A stretch of DNA of 64,000 nt, taken from assembly GCF_036017915.1 (NCBI RefSeq), contig NZ_CP107929.1, positions 4,344,001 through 4,408,000 of the forward strand, read 5' to 3'. The translations under genes were made by a program, and so were the position numbers. The stretch is from Micromonospora sp. NBC_00421 (GTDB lineage: Bacteria; Actinomycetota; Actinomycetes; Mycobacteriales; Micromonosporaceae). Position 1 is the stretch's first letter; every line of letters begins with the position of its first letter. Of this stretch, positions 38,335 through 48,187 are shown one piece after another. Below the pieces are notes generated by a model. It saw only the letters and a program-made list of their open reading frames with translations, was not told the origin of the DNA and searched no databases.

Positions 38335-39063
38335 TCACTTCCCGCCGGCAGACCCGGCGAGCGCGGTGGCGACCTGGGCCTCGACCCGGTCCTTGGTCAG
38401 GCCCAGCCCGGACAGCACGCCCCTGCCGTCCTCCAACTCCAACAGCGCCAGCAGGAGATGTTCGGTGCCGACGTAGTTGTGTCCGAGCCGCAGCGCCTCC
38501 CGGAAGGTGAGTTCGAGGGCCTTCTTGCCCTGCGCGTCGTAAGGGATCAGGTCGGGGACCTGGTCGGCCGGCGCGGGCAGCGCCGCCGTGACCGCCTCCC
38601 GGACGGCTTCCGGGCTCAACCCCTCGGCGACCAGGGCCTTCGCGGCGAGGCCGTCGGGCTCGACGAGCAGGCCGAGCACCAGGTGTTCCGGCCGGATCTC
38701 CGGGTTGCCGGCAGTGCGGGCCTCCTCCTGCGACGCGATCACCACGTTGCGGGCCCGGGGGGTGAAGCGGCTGAAACCGGCGTTGGGGTCCAGGGCCGCC
38801 GCGGCGTCGGCCTTCGTGGCGGAGCGCTTCTGGGCGGCCTGCTTGCTCACCCCCATGCTGCTGCCGATCTCCGTCCAGGAGGCGCCGGAGCGCCGGGCCT
38901 GGTCGACGAAGTGACCGATCAGGTGGTCGGCGAGGTCGCCGAGGTGGTCGGCGACGAGCACCGCGTCGCTGAGTTGGTCGAGCGCATCGGGACGGGCCTT
39001 CTTGATCGCCTGGATCAGCTCGTCGAGACGTACGGGGTGCGGGAGCTTGCCGGGTTCCGTCAT
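38335..39063 (-). CDS. Clp N-terminal domain protein with helix-turn-helix
   Basis: This 242-residue protein joins an N-terminal DNA-binding part to two Clp-N repeats, without any AAA+ ATPase domain. The helix-turn-helix is at about residues 62-80 (SWTEIGSSMGVSKQAAQKRS). The Clp-N repeats are FTPRARNVVIASQEEARTAG with IRPEHLVLGLL, and GKKALELTFREALRLGHNYV with GTEHLLLALLELE. Clp-N domains bind protease adaptors or substrates, so the protein may couple protein-quality signals to transcription (inference). Two identical palindromes lie directly upstream, which indicates autoregulation. The start codon is the first base of a probably leaderless message. Confidence 0.93.
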   Translation of the reverse strand: MTEPGKLPHPVRLDELIQAIKKARPDALDQLSDAVLVADHLGDLADHLIGHFVDQARRSGASWTEIGSSMGVSKQAAQKRSATKADAAAALDPNAGFSRFTPRARNVVIASQEEARTAGNPEIRPEHLVLGLLVEPDGLAAKALVAEGLSPEAVREAVTAALPAPADQVPDLIPYDAQGKKALELTFREALRLGHNYVGTEHLLLALLELEDGRGVLSGLGLTKDRVEAQVATALAGSAGGK

Positions 39064-39064
39064 G

Positions 39065-39111
39065 CGTCAACCATAGGTTGACGAGCCTCCATCGTCAACC
39101 CAAGGTTGACG
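39065..39111 (-). promoter_or_regulatory. Twin-operator leaderless promoter of the Clp-N gene
   Basis: Two 19-bp palindromes with the form CGTCAACC-NNN-GGTTGACG lie at 39065-39083 and 39093-39111, 28 bp apart. On the minus strand a -35 TTGACG is provided by the distal copy, and a 17-bp spacer leads to TATGGT, which lies in the proximal copy. The start ATG is six bases further on, so the transcript should begin at or near it. Confidence 0.75.
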
Positions 39112-39315
39112 TTATGACTCCGCAGTGAGCAGATCCCGAAACTCTCGGTGAACCACCGGACCTCTGCCGCATCACCGGTACGACCGCCGACGGATGCCGG
39201 GCGAGCGGTGTAGGCCCGCTGCCGCGCCGGACCGCCCGACGCGGACCGACGCCGCTCCGATACCGTGCGGCGGACGGCCGGGCCGGTCGGGCGGCGCTGC
39301 GGGAGGATCGGGATC

Positions 39316-40203
39316 ATGCGGTTGCACGTGGGCTGCGCGATGTGGACCCACCGGGCGTGGCAGGGTCGGCTGCTGCCGCATCCGCTGCCGGCGCACGAAC
39401 GGCTTCGGCAATATGCCGGCTGGTGCGACGCGGTCGAGGGGAACACCACGTTCTACGCCACCCCGACCCGGGAGACCGTGACGTCCTGGTCCCGGCAGAC
39501 CGACCCCGACTTCCGGTTCGTCCTCAAACTGCCGAAGGTCGTCACCCACGAACGCCGGCTCGTCGACGCCGACGAGCCGCTGCGGGTCTACTTCGACGCG
39601 ATCGAGCCGCTCGGCAGCCGCGCCCACGCCCTGTGGATCCAGGTGCCGGGCTCGTTCGCCCCGGCGGACGTCCCCGTGCTCGCCGACTTCCTGCGCCGGC
39701 TGCCCACCACCCACCGGTACGCGGTCGAGGTCCGCCACCCCGCCTTCTTCACCGACCCGCGCGCGACCCGACTGCTGGAAGGGGTGCTCGCCGACGCATC
39801 GGCCGAGTGGGTTCCGTTCGACACCACCGCCTTCTTCGCCAACCCGCCGACCAGTGACGCGGAACGGGAGGCGTGGACGAGGAAGCCCCGCCTGCCGTTG
39901 CGGACGGCCGCGCTGACCGACCGGCCGATCGTCCGTTACCTCGGCCGCGACGCCGAGCCGGAGACCGTCGAGGGCTGGCAGCGCTGGGTCGAGATCACCG
40001 CCGGCTGGCTGCGGGAGGGTCGCTCACCCACCATGTTCGTGCACACCCCGGACAACGCCGACGCGCCACTGCTCGCCCGCCGATTCCACGACGAGGTACG
40101 GGCGCAGGTGCCCTCCCTGCCCCCATTGCCGGAACCCATCCCCACCACCCCCCCCAACCCTGTTCTGACCCCCTCCCCGGAGCCCTTCAGATCTCATCGG
40201 TGA
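39316..40203 (+). CDS. DUF72 (YecE-like) protein
   Basis: This 295-residue TIM-barrel protein belongs to DUF72. It opens MRLHVGCAMWTHRAWQG and contains YAGWCDAVEGNTTFYATPT and FRFVLKLPKVVTHERRL, with YAVEVRHPAFF later. The function is unknown. The ATG at 39316 has GGGAGG nine bases upstream. The last 25 residues are a Pro/Thr-rich tail encoded by the C-rich tract of repeat locus C, and the stop codon itself is the first three bases of the palindrome, so the 3' end appears to have been rewritten by the repeat. Confidence 0.92.
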   Translation: MRLHVGCAMWTHRAWQGRLLPHPLPAHERLRQYAGWCDAVEGNTTFYATPTRETVTSWSRQTDPDFRFVLKLPKVVTHERRLVDADEPLRVYFDAIEPLGSRAHALWIQVPGSFAPADVPVLADFLRRLPTTHRYAVEVRHPAFFTDPRATRLLEGVLADASAEWVPFDTTAFFANPPTSDAEREAWTRKPRLPLRTAALTDRPIVRYLGRDAEPETVEGWQRWVEITAGWLREGRSPTMFVHTPDNADAPLLARRFHDEVRAQVPSLPPLPEPIPTTPPNPVLTPSPEPFRSHR

Positions 40204-40293
40204 TCAAGAGATTTCTGTCAGGCCGGGCTGATCCCCTGACGTAAACCTCTTGATCAACTCAGTGGGGGGTGGGGGTGGGGGTGGGGGTTGGGG
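40138..40293. repeat. Composite repeat locus C: C-rich tract, palindrome, G-rich tract
   Basis: A C-rich tract (40138-40200) leads into a palindrome with 20-bp arms (40201-40220 and 40237-40256, three mismatches; core TGATCAAGAG). A GGGGGT tract follows at 40262-40293. The palindrome is of the same family as A1 and A2. It supplies the stop codon of the DUF72 gene on one side and cuts a TPR-type reading frame on the other. Confidence 0.93.
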
Positions 40294-40295
40294 TT

Positions 40296-40500
40296 CGCCT
40301 CGCCGTGCCGGTCATCGGTCGGGCCCAGCAGCGTCAGCGCCTGTGTGCAGTGGTCGAGCGCCGGTCGGTACTGGCCGAGCTGGGCGTGCGCCCAACCGAC
40401 TGCGTTGCGGGCGCCGGCCTCTCCGACCAGGTGACCGGCGGCCCGGTACAACGCCAGGGCCCGCTGCCCGTGGTGCAGCGCCTCGGCCCCGACCCCGGTG
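40296..40500 (-). pseudogene. Fragment of a TPR-type regulator, truncated by repeat C
   Basis: On the minus strand this stretch encodes two helical repeats typical of the C-terminal TPR region of AfsR/SARP-type regulators: HGQRALALYRAAGHLVGEAG and NAVGWAHAQLGQYRPALDHC, then ALTLLGPTDDRHGEA. The coding similarity stops at the G-rich tract and I see no matching N-terminal domain upstream, so this is a remnant of a larger gene rather than a working one. Confidence 0.6.
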
Positions 40501-40733
40501 ACCCGCCGGCGACCGGGCCGCCCTCGGCCGCCTACTGCGCCCGGTCGCCCACCGACACCCCGTCGCCGGGTAGTAGGCCCGGTCACGGCTCGGTCTCGGA
40601 AGTTTCGAACATCGCCCCCCAGCGACCGCCACCCCGGGGGCACGGTGGCAGCCGACCAGCATCGGCAGGTGTCAACGACACCGGCGTCAGCCAGCGGTAA
40701 CCCGCCGCCAGAAGGATCATTGTTACGATAGAG

Positions 40734-42006
<1,273 letters not shown>

Positions 42007-42034
42007 TCCCGACCGGTTCCTGACAGCACGGCAG

Positions 42035-42071
42035 CGGCGGGCGGCCCCGGTGAGACCGGGACCGCCCGCCG
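42035..42071. terminator. Terminator hairpin between convergent xylanase and GH59 genes
   Basis: CGGCGGGCGG pairs with CCGCCCGCCG (10 bp). After one mismatch CCCGGT pairs with ACCGGG around a three-base loop. It should stop transcription from both sides. Confidence 0.88.
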
Positions 42072-42089
42072 TACCGTCGTCGCTGAAGA

Positions 42090-44528
42090 TCAGCCGCGTA
42101 CCCACTGCTGGTTGCTGCCGCCGTTGCAGGTCCAGAGCTGGACGGCGGAGCCGTTGGCGGTGGACCCGCCGTTGATGTCCAGGCAGAGCCCCGACCCGAC
42201 CCCGACGATCGTGCCGTCGGCGTTGAGCCGCCACTGCTGGTTGCTGCCACCGGTGCAGCTCCAGATCCGGGCCCGGGTGCCCGACGCGGCGCTCGGCACG
42301 TCGAGGCACTTGTTGCCGTAGACGGTGAGCTGGTTGGACGAGTTGAGCGACCACTGCTGGTTGACGCCACCGTTGCAGTCCCAGATCTGCACGGTCGCAC
42401 CGTCGCTCTGGCTGGCCCCGTTGACGTCCAGGCACCGGTTCGAACCCGCGCCGCGGATCTCACCCGTCGGGGTGCCGGGGTTGCCGACCGCGGTCACCGA
42501 GAGGTTGTCGAACTGGGCGGTGACGCCCTGGCCGGTGCCGTAGCCGATCTGGCCGGCGACCCAGGTGGAGTCGGACGCCGTGCCGACGGTGGTGCCGTCG
42601 ATGGCGGCGGTGAGGGTGCTGCCGTTGAGCGTCAACGCCAGGGTGTGCCACCGCCCGGTGCCCAGGGCCGAGGTGTTACCGCTGGCCAGGGTGCGCCAGT
42701 TGCCGCTTGTGTTGTTGCTCCGGATGGACCAGGCGCCACCGTCGGTGACCCGGAAGTAGTACCCGTTGAGGTTCTGCGGACCCTGGTGGTTGTAGGTGTT
42801 ACCGCGCCCGATGAGCTGCGCGTAGCCGGACTTCTCCAGCAGCACGTCCGAGGAGACCGTGTAGTTGCGCCAGGTCAGATCGCCCAGCAGGGTGAACGGA
42901 TCGGCGTGGCCGGAGGTCCAGTAGATCGGCGCCTGCTCCGACATCTGCCGTACGCACTGCCCGGTGCGACCACCGGTGCAGCCGGCGATCTCGAACGAGC
43001 CCTGCTGGTCCATCAGGTACCGGGCCTCGCGGCCGGTGGCGTAGCTGTCGAAGTCGTCGCCGTACGGCAGCTTGAGGTTGCCCTGCGCCGGGCTGGCCGC
43101 CGTGCCCTTGCCCTGCCCGCTGGTGGTGGTGATGCTGTAGACGTAGCCGGGCTGGACGGTGAGCGAGAAGCGCCCGCCGTTCGGGGTGATGTCGCTGCCC
43201 CGGACGAAGTGGTCGGCGGTGTTGTTCGACCGCACGTTCGTCGACCAGACCCGCACCGTGCCGGTGGACAGCCCACCGGTGACGGTGAAGTCGAGGGTCT
43301 GTGCCGCACCGGCGTCCATCGTCTCGATGATGGTGCTGTAGTCGCTGTTGTTCGTGGACTTGAGCGAGACGTAGCTGCCGTTGTTGCGGTTGCCGCCGAG
43401 GTAGCCGCTCGACGCGTCGAGGTAGCGCCAACCCGGGGCGGTGAACTGGGTGGTCTGCGCCATCACCCAGGCGTTCTTGCCGATGGAGTAGGCACCGGAC
43501 CACGGCTGCTGGGCCACCGCGACGCCGGTGGTCGCCCACGGGATGTTGGGGGTGATGGCGGCGATGACGGGCCAGTTGATGTAGCCGGTCATCTTGCCGT
43601 CGATGTACCCACGGTTGATGCCCCGGGCGAGCGCCTGCGCACCGGCGTTGTAGTCGTCGGAGCCGTTCTCGCTGGCCCACAGCGACTTACCTGTGGACAC
43701 CGCGTTGTTGGAGCTGGGGCAGCTGGTCTGGGCGCTGCGGTAGCCGCAGACGTAGTGGCTGCCGAAGACCTGCACGGCGTTGGCGAACGCCGGATCCCGC
43801 AGCGAGTCGTCGGCGGCGCCCCAGCCGAAGTCGTCCGAGGCGACGATCTTGACGTTGCTGTAGCCGCGGGAGTTGAGGGTCGAGCGCAGGTTCTTGTACC
43901 AGGTGGTGTTGTAGCCCTTCTCGTTCCACCCACCGAGGTAGTTGATCGTCAACCCGTGGGTGCCCGCGCAGTCCAGCCAGGCCACCAGGTAGTCGATCGA
44001 GTCGTTGGACCAGAAGTTGCCGTTGCCGATCCAGCCGGGCGCTCCCCAGGCCAGACCCGCCAGGGCGATGTTGGGGTTGCGCATGCGGGCCTGCTCCATC
44101 AGCCACCACTCGTAGCCCCGGTTGCAGTCGATGCTGCCCCGGGTGTGTTCGTGACTGGGCTCCGCGCCGGAGGTGGAGTTGGTGTCCCCGCCGATCTCCA
44201 CCTTCATCAGCTGCATCGCCGCGCCGTAGCCCGGCTTGAACAGGTAGTTCAGGATGTCGCTGCGCTGCGGTTCCGGGTAGTCGATCAGCAGCCTGCTGTT
44301 GCCGCCGCCGCCACTGACCGCGCCGATCCCGTCCAGCGCCCGCCCACCGGACCCGCCGTTGATCGTGATGGCGGTCGCCGCCTGGGCGGGTGCGGGGAAC
44401 GCGGTCAGCACGGCCGCCGCCGCGACCACCGCCCCCAGCACCGATGCCGTCAACCGGCGCGGACGCCACCGACTGCGTGCCCCACCGGCGTCGCCGGCGC
44501 TGCGCCGATGACTGTCTGCTCTGAACAT
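42090..44528 (-). CDS. Secreted GH59-type galactosidase with ricin/CBM13 domain
   Basis: This 812-residue exported protein resembles galactocerebrosidase-family (GH59) enzymes, which remove beta-linked galactose. After a signal peptide ending near AQAAT (residue 51), the barrel shows MKVEIGGDTNSTSGAEPSHE and RGYEWWLMEQARMRNPNI, with the proton donor Glu203 in LGGWNEKGYN and the nucleophile Glu287 in SLWASENGSDD. A beta-sandwich domain follows (about 460-680). The C-terminus is a ricin-type CBM13 (from about 690) with three QxW repeats (NQQWSL, NQQWRL, NQQWVR). In bacteria the substrate is probably a plant galactan or arabinogalactan rather than a lipid (inference). Confidence 0.92.
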   Translation of the reverse strand: MFRADSHRRSAGDAGGARSRWRPRRLTASVLGAVVAAAAVLTAFPAPAQAATAITINGGSGGRALDGIGAVSGGGGNSRLLIDYPEPQRSDILNYLFKPGYGAAMQLMKVEIGGDTNSTSGAEPSHEHTRGSIDCNRGYEWWLMEQARMRNPNIALAGLAWGAPGWIGNGNFWSNDSIDYLVAWLDCAGTHGLTINYLGGWNEKGYNTTWYKNLRSTLNSRGYSNVKIVASDDFGWGAADDSLRDPAFANAVQVFGSHYVCGYRSAQTSCPSSNNAVSTGKSLWASENGSDDYNAGAQALARGINRGYIDGKMTGYINWPVIAAITPNIPWATTGVAVAQQPWSGAYSIGKNAWVMAQTTQFTAPGWRYLDASSGYLGGNRNNGSYVSLKSTNNSDYSTIIETMDAGAAQTLDFTVTGGLSTGTVRVWSTNVRSNNTADHFVRGSDITPNGGRFSLTVQPGYVYSITTTSGQGKGTAASPAQGNLKLPYGDDFDSYATGREARYLMDQQGSFEIAGCTGGRTGQCVRQMSEQAPIYWTSGHADPFTLLGDLTWRNYTVSSDVLLEKSGYAQLIGRGNTYNHQGPQNLNGYYFRVTDGGAWSIRSNNTSGNWRTLASGNTSALGTGRWHTLALTLNGSTLTAAIDGTTVGTASDSTWVAGQIGYGTGQGVTAQFDNLSVTAVGNPGTPTGEIRGAGSNRCLDVNGASQSDGATVQIWDCNGGVNQQWSLNSSNQLTVYGNKCLDVPSAASGTRARIWSCTGGSNQQWRLNADGTIVGVGSGLCLDINGGSTANGSAVQLWTCNGGSNQQWVRG

Positions 44529-44627
44529 CTGGCTCGCCTCCCCAGCCGGTCTCCGGCTCGAGGCGGTACGGCACAGGTCGGGCTGCCGTACCCCACGCAG
44601 CATGGAAATCGGCGACCATCAATGATA

Positions 44628-44642
44628 AGACATCACATGTCT
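44628..44642. promoter_or_regulatory. Operator candidate upstream of the GH59 gene
   Basis: AGACAT-CAC-ATGTCT is a perfect palindrome, 100 bp upstream of the GH59 start and within an AT-richer stretch. The rest of the 304-bp gap (44529-44832) between the GH59 and RCC1 genes shows no other feature. Confidence 0.45.
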
Positions 44643-44832
44643 AGCACCGCACTGCTCGCCGGTCAACGTCTTACGAAACGCCTTAGCTGCCGCTGATGGT
44701 GACCGCCACAGAAAGACGGCCACCGAATCCTGAAAAGATCAGACGAATACGCCGGAAGGCCGCCGGCCCGCGCCGCCACCGACATGGCAACGGCGCGGGC
44801 CAACGGCCCCCGGGGACACCTCCCGGTGTGGA

Positions 44833-46068
44833 TCAGCCCGGCAGGACCACCTGGGCCGGGGTGGAGCGGTGGGTGGTGGTGCCGTCACCCAACTGCCCGG
44901 ACATGTTGTTGCCCCAGCACCACAGGCCACCGTCGGTGCGTACGCCGCAGCTGTGGTAGCTGATGGCCAGGTTGGCCGTCCAGGTGGTCGCGGTGCCGAC
45001 CCGGACCGGGGCGGACCGGTGGGTGGTGGTGCCGTCACCCAACTGCCCGAACCCGTTGTTGCCCCAGCACCACAGGCTGCCGTCGGTGCGCAGCGCGCAC
45101 GACGAGTCGACGCTCGCGTCGACCCGGGTCCAGGTGGTGCCGGTGCCGACCTGGAGCGGGTTGGTCTGCACACCGGTGCCGCCGCCCACCTGGCCGTACC
45201 CGTTCTCGCCCCAGCACCACAGCGTGCCGTCGGTGCGGACCGCGCAGGTGTGCGCGTGCCCGGCCGTCACCCCGGCCCACGTGGTCGCGGTGCCCACCTG
45301 GGCCGGCGTCGCCCGGTAGCCCAGGATCCCGACACCGAGCTGCCCGTCCGTGCTGTCACCCCAGCACCACAGCGTGCCGTTGGTCTGGACAGCGCAGCTG
45401 TGCGCGTAACCGGTGGTGATGCTCACCCAGGTGGTCCCCGTACCCACCTGCACCGGGCTGGTGGCCTTGGAGGGCGAGGTGCCGACGCCCAACTGCGCGT
45501 TGCGGTTCAGGCCCCAGCACCACAGCGTGCCGTTGGTCTGGACGGCGCAGGTGTGGTTGGCCCCGGCGCTGACGCCGGCCCAGGTGGTGGCGGTGCCGAC
45601 CTGCACCGGGGTGCTCCGGCTCGTGGTGGTCCCGTCACCGAGTTGCCCGCTGTAGTTGCCGCCCCAGCACCACAGCGTGCCGTCGGTGCGGATCGCGCAG
45701 TTGTGGCTGGTGCCCGCGTCGACCCGGGACCAGGTGGTGGCCGTGCCGACCTGCACCGGGCTGGTCCGGTTGGTGGTGGTCCCGTCGCCGAGCTTGCCGC
45801 CGTAGTTGTCCCCCCAGCACCAGAGTGTGCCGTCGGTACGGATCGCACAGGTGTGCAGGTCACCCGCGGCGACCCGGGAGACCGGCGCGGCGGCGAACGC
45901 GGCGCTGGACGCACCCCGCTCCGCGGTGCCGACGCCCGCGACGGCCGCACCCGCCGAGAATCCCACGGCGAGCGCGGCGACCCCGAGGGACACCGCCGCC
46001 GTGGCGACGGCGGCGCGGGCTGTCCGTCGCCATCGGGCCCACAGCCGGCTGTTCTGCTGTTCGTTCAT
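44833..46068 (-). CDS. Secreted seven-bladed RCC1-repeat protein
   Basis: This 411-residue exported protein has a long signal sequence followed by seven RCC1-type repeats of about 50 residues, enough for one complete propeller. Each repeat carries the same pair of cysteines in a [19 protein letters not shown] strand (the last three blades are more degenerate), so up to seven intra-blade disulfides can form. There is no catalytic motif. RCC1 propellers bind proteins or ligands, and here a role in adhesion or binding polysaccharide-rich surfaces is possible but unproved. The blades are very similar at DNA level. The ATG at 46068 has GGGGAG upstream. Confidence 0.93.
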   Translation of the reverse strand: MNEQQNSRLWARWRRTARAAVATAAVSLGVAALAVGFSAGAAVAGVGTAERGASSAAFAAAPVSRVAAGDLHTCAIRTDGTLWCWGDNYGGKLGDGTTTNRTSPVQVGTATTWSRVDAGTSHNCAIRTDGTLWCWGGNYSGQLGDGTTTSRSTPVQVGTATTWAGVSAGANHTCAVQTNGTLWCWGLNRNAQLGVGTSPSKATSPVQVGTGTTWVSITTGYAHSCAVQTNGTLWCWGDSTDGQLGVGILGYRATPAQVGTATTWAGVTAGHAHTCAVRTDGTLWCWGENGYGQVGGGTGVQTNPLQVGTGTTWTRVDASVDSSCALRTDGSLWCWGNNGFGQLGDGTTTHRSAPVRVGTATTWTANLAISYHSCGVRTDGGLWCWGNNMSGQLGDGTTTHRSTPAQVVLPG

Positions 46069-46166
46069 GTTCTGTTCTCCCCAGACAAACGTCGTTTTTC
46101 TGCACGGTGGAGCGGCGTCGCCCCGGCGGGTCGTCGTCGACCCACCGCGTACAGCAGTGACCCTAT

Positions 46167-46186
46167 GCATTGAATTAAATCAATGC
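46167..46186. promoter_or_regulatory. AT-rich palindrome upstream of the RCC1 gene
   Basis: GCATTGA and TCAATGC flank ATTAAA, giving a perfect 7+6+7 palindrome in very GC-rich surroundings, 99 bp upstream of the RCC1 start and just after the CE1 gene's stop at 46245. It is an operator candidate, or part of a promoter. Confidence 0.5.
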
Positions 46187-46244
46187 GAGATCCCGCCGGG
46201 ACGCCGCCGCGCCTAGCGCTGTCCTCCGCTGACGTCCGCCGGGT

Positions 46245-47615
46245 TCAGCTCCGGCTCCATCGCTGGCTGGCCGCGCCGTTGCAGTCCCGGATCTGGGTAC
46301 GCGTGCCGTTGGCCGTACCGTTGTTGACCACGTCCAGGCACCGGCCCGAGCCGACCCCGGTGATCGTGCCGTCGGCGTTGATCCGCCACTGCTGGTTGGA
46401 CTGGCCGTTGCAGTCCCAGATGATCACCGAGCTGCCGTTGGCGGTGCTGGCGCCGTTGACGTCCAGGCACTTGTTACCGAAGACCCGCAGTTCCTGGGCG
46501 GCCGTCGAGGTCCAGTTCTGGTTGCTCTGACCGTGGCAGTCCCAGATGATCGCCGCCGAGCCGTTGGTCTGCGTACCACCGTTGACGTCCAGGCACCGCC
46601 CGGCGGACGTGTTGCGGACGGCGCCCGTGCCGGACGACGGCGGGGTGGTCGGGTTGCCGGTCGGCGAGGCCGTCGGCGTCGGAGTCGGGTCGGTGCTGCC
46701 GAACTGGGTGAAGAACCGCCACACCTCGCCCTTGGTCCAGGTGCGGACGCCGCTGTCGCCGCCCCCGTCCACCGGGCCGGGGGTGTGCCCGCCGTCGAAC
46801 GCGGCCCACACCACCGGGTAGCCGGAGCGGCAGCCGGAGTAGGTGGTGGTGATGTGGGTCAGGCTGCCGGCCCGCGGCTCGGGCGGGCTCTGCGCCGTAC
46901 ACCCGTTGTTGCGCACGAACGTGTCCCGCAGGGACCGTCCGGCAGAGACGTTGAGCACCGGGTCCCCGATGCCGTGGATGCCCATGTAGGCGATCGGCTG
47001 GCCACCGCCGCTGCACCCGCTGAGCTGCCCACCGGAGTAGACCGCGACGGCGCGGAAGACGTTCGCCCGGGAACAGGCGAGCGAGTAGCTCATGCCGCCG
47101 CCGTAGCTGAAGCCGAGGGCGAACAGCTGCGTGGTGTCGACACACAGGTCCGCCTCGATCAGCCGGACCATGTCGTCGACGAAGGTGACATCCTGGCCGC
47201 CGGGGTTGGCCCAGCCGTTGCCGTTGCCCTGCGGGGCGACGAAGATCGTGCTGTTGTTCGCCTGCTGGCGCAGCCCGTAGTAGGACCAGGCCGCCCCGTC
47301 CGACCCACCCCCGTCGACGTCGTTGGCGGTGCCGCCGTTCCAGTGGAAGCCGAAGATCAACCGGTACTGGTGGTTCCGGTCGTAGTTGTCGGGGATCCGG
47401 AGGATGAAGCTGCGGTTCTGCCCGCTGCTCTGGATGGACCGCTGACCGCTGGTCAGCGTGGGTGCCTTGCCGCACCCGGCGGTCGCCGCGGCCGCCGAGA
47501 CGTCGGCGGCCGCCGCCGTGCTTGTCGGGCCACCGGCCAGGGCCGTCGCGCCCACGGTGACGACGAGGACCGCCGCCGCCGCGAGAGAACCAAGGATGGG
47601 TCTACGCCTTGTCAT
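46245..47615 (-). CDS. Secreted CE1-type esterase with ricin/CBM13 domain
   Basis: This 456-residue exported esterase probably removes feruloyl or acetyl groups from plant cell wall polymers. A signal peptide is followed by an alpha/beta hydrolase of the feruloyl esterase/LpqC type: the opening GCGKAPTLTSGQRSIQ, nucleophile Ser170 in ALGFSYGGGMS, Asp218 in HGIGDPV and His277 in FDGGHTPGP. A Thr/Pro linker leads to a C-terminal CBM13 with three QxW repeats (NQNWTS, NQQWRI, SQRWSR). The linker PTGNPTTPP is shared with the xylanase gene nearby. It acts together with the xylanase in xylan breakdown (inference). Confidence 0.93.
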   Translation of the reverse strand: MTRRRPILGSLAAAAVLVVTVGATALAGGPTSTAAAADVSAAAATAGCGKAPTLTSGQRSIQSSGQNRSFILRIPDNYDRNHQYRLIFGFHWNGGTANDVDGGGSDGAAWSYYGLRQQANNSTIFVAPQGNGNGWANPGGQDVTFVDDMVRLIEADLCVDTTQLFALGFSYGGGMSYSLACSRANVFRAVAVYSGGQLSGCSGGGQPIAYMGIHGIGDPVLNVSAGRSLRDTFVRNNGCTAQSPPEPRAGSLTHITTTYSGCRSGYPVVWAAFDGGHTPGPVDGGGDSGVRTWTKGEVWRFFTQFGSTDPTPTPTASPTGNPTTPPSSGTGAVRNTSAGRCLDVNGGTQTNGSAAIIWDCHGQSNQNWTSTAAQELRVFGNKCLDVNGASTANGSSVIIWDCNGQSNQQWRINADGTITGVGSGRCLDVVNNGTANGTRTQIRDCNGAASQRWSRS

Positions 47616-48187
47616 GATGATGGGGGCTCCTGCCACTCGGCATGGACTGAGGTGAGGTACGGGGTGCCACGGCGATCCCGACGCGGGCCCGGCTGCTCCC
47701 GTTGACCGCACCCGCCAAGGACGGACACCGGGAACTGCGCGATGCGCCCACGACGCCGGCCGGCTCGTCGCCGCAGATGCCAGCCGCTGGTCTCGCTGCC
47801 CAGGCGGGACCGGCTGGTCGTCGAATCGATCGGTGGTCCCACACCCGCATGCGCCCGAACGCCACCAGGTCGACCGCTGGTGCCGGGGCACCGGGCTCGA
47901 CGTCGAATCGATTCGGCAAGACCCTAGGTCGGAAAGTGAAACATGTCAATGCTGTGTCCGACGGGTTGCGGTCCGGGTACGCCTGCGGCGGATCCGACGG
48001 ATCGCAGGTCAGGACGCCGACGGGCGTCGGCTCCTCCGCAGCGGCCGGGCCCGCGACGCACCCGCAAGGGCGGGGACGCACCCGCAAGGGCGGGGACGCA
48101 CCGGAAGGGGCGACGCCCGCCGACCGCGCCGCCGTTCCCCTGCGGTGGTCCCCGGGGCCGGTCAGCGCCGGCCCCGAGGACACCCGG
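47616..48187. other. Intergenic region, 572 bp, with palindromes and a short repeat
   Basis: No gene is supported. CGAATCGATTCG at 47904-47915 is a perfect 12-bp palindrome and CGAATCGATCG at 47822-47832 is a near copy, 82 bp apart, both upstream of the esterase gene. A 20-bp unit (GACGCACCCGCAAGGGCGGG) is repeated twice at 48055-48094 with a partial third copy next to it. Confidence 0.6.

Noticed and set aside
39060..39449. A minus-strand frame covering the Clp-N promoter region
   Set aside because: It would place coding sequence over the twin palindromes and promoter and has no recognisable motif.
42645..44696. A plus-strand open frame of 683 codons opposite the GH59 gene
   Set aside because: Composition is Val/Ala/Gly/Arg-rich and the opposite frame has signal peptide, catalytic residues and CBM13 repeats.
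48055..48110. Short direct repeats considered as a CRISPR array
   Set aside because: The units adjoin each other without spacers and are only two to three copies.
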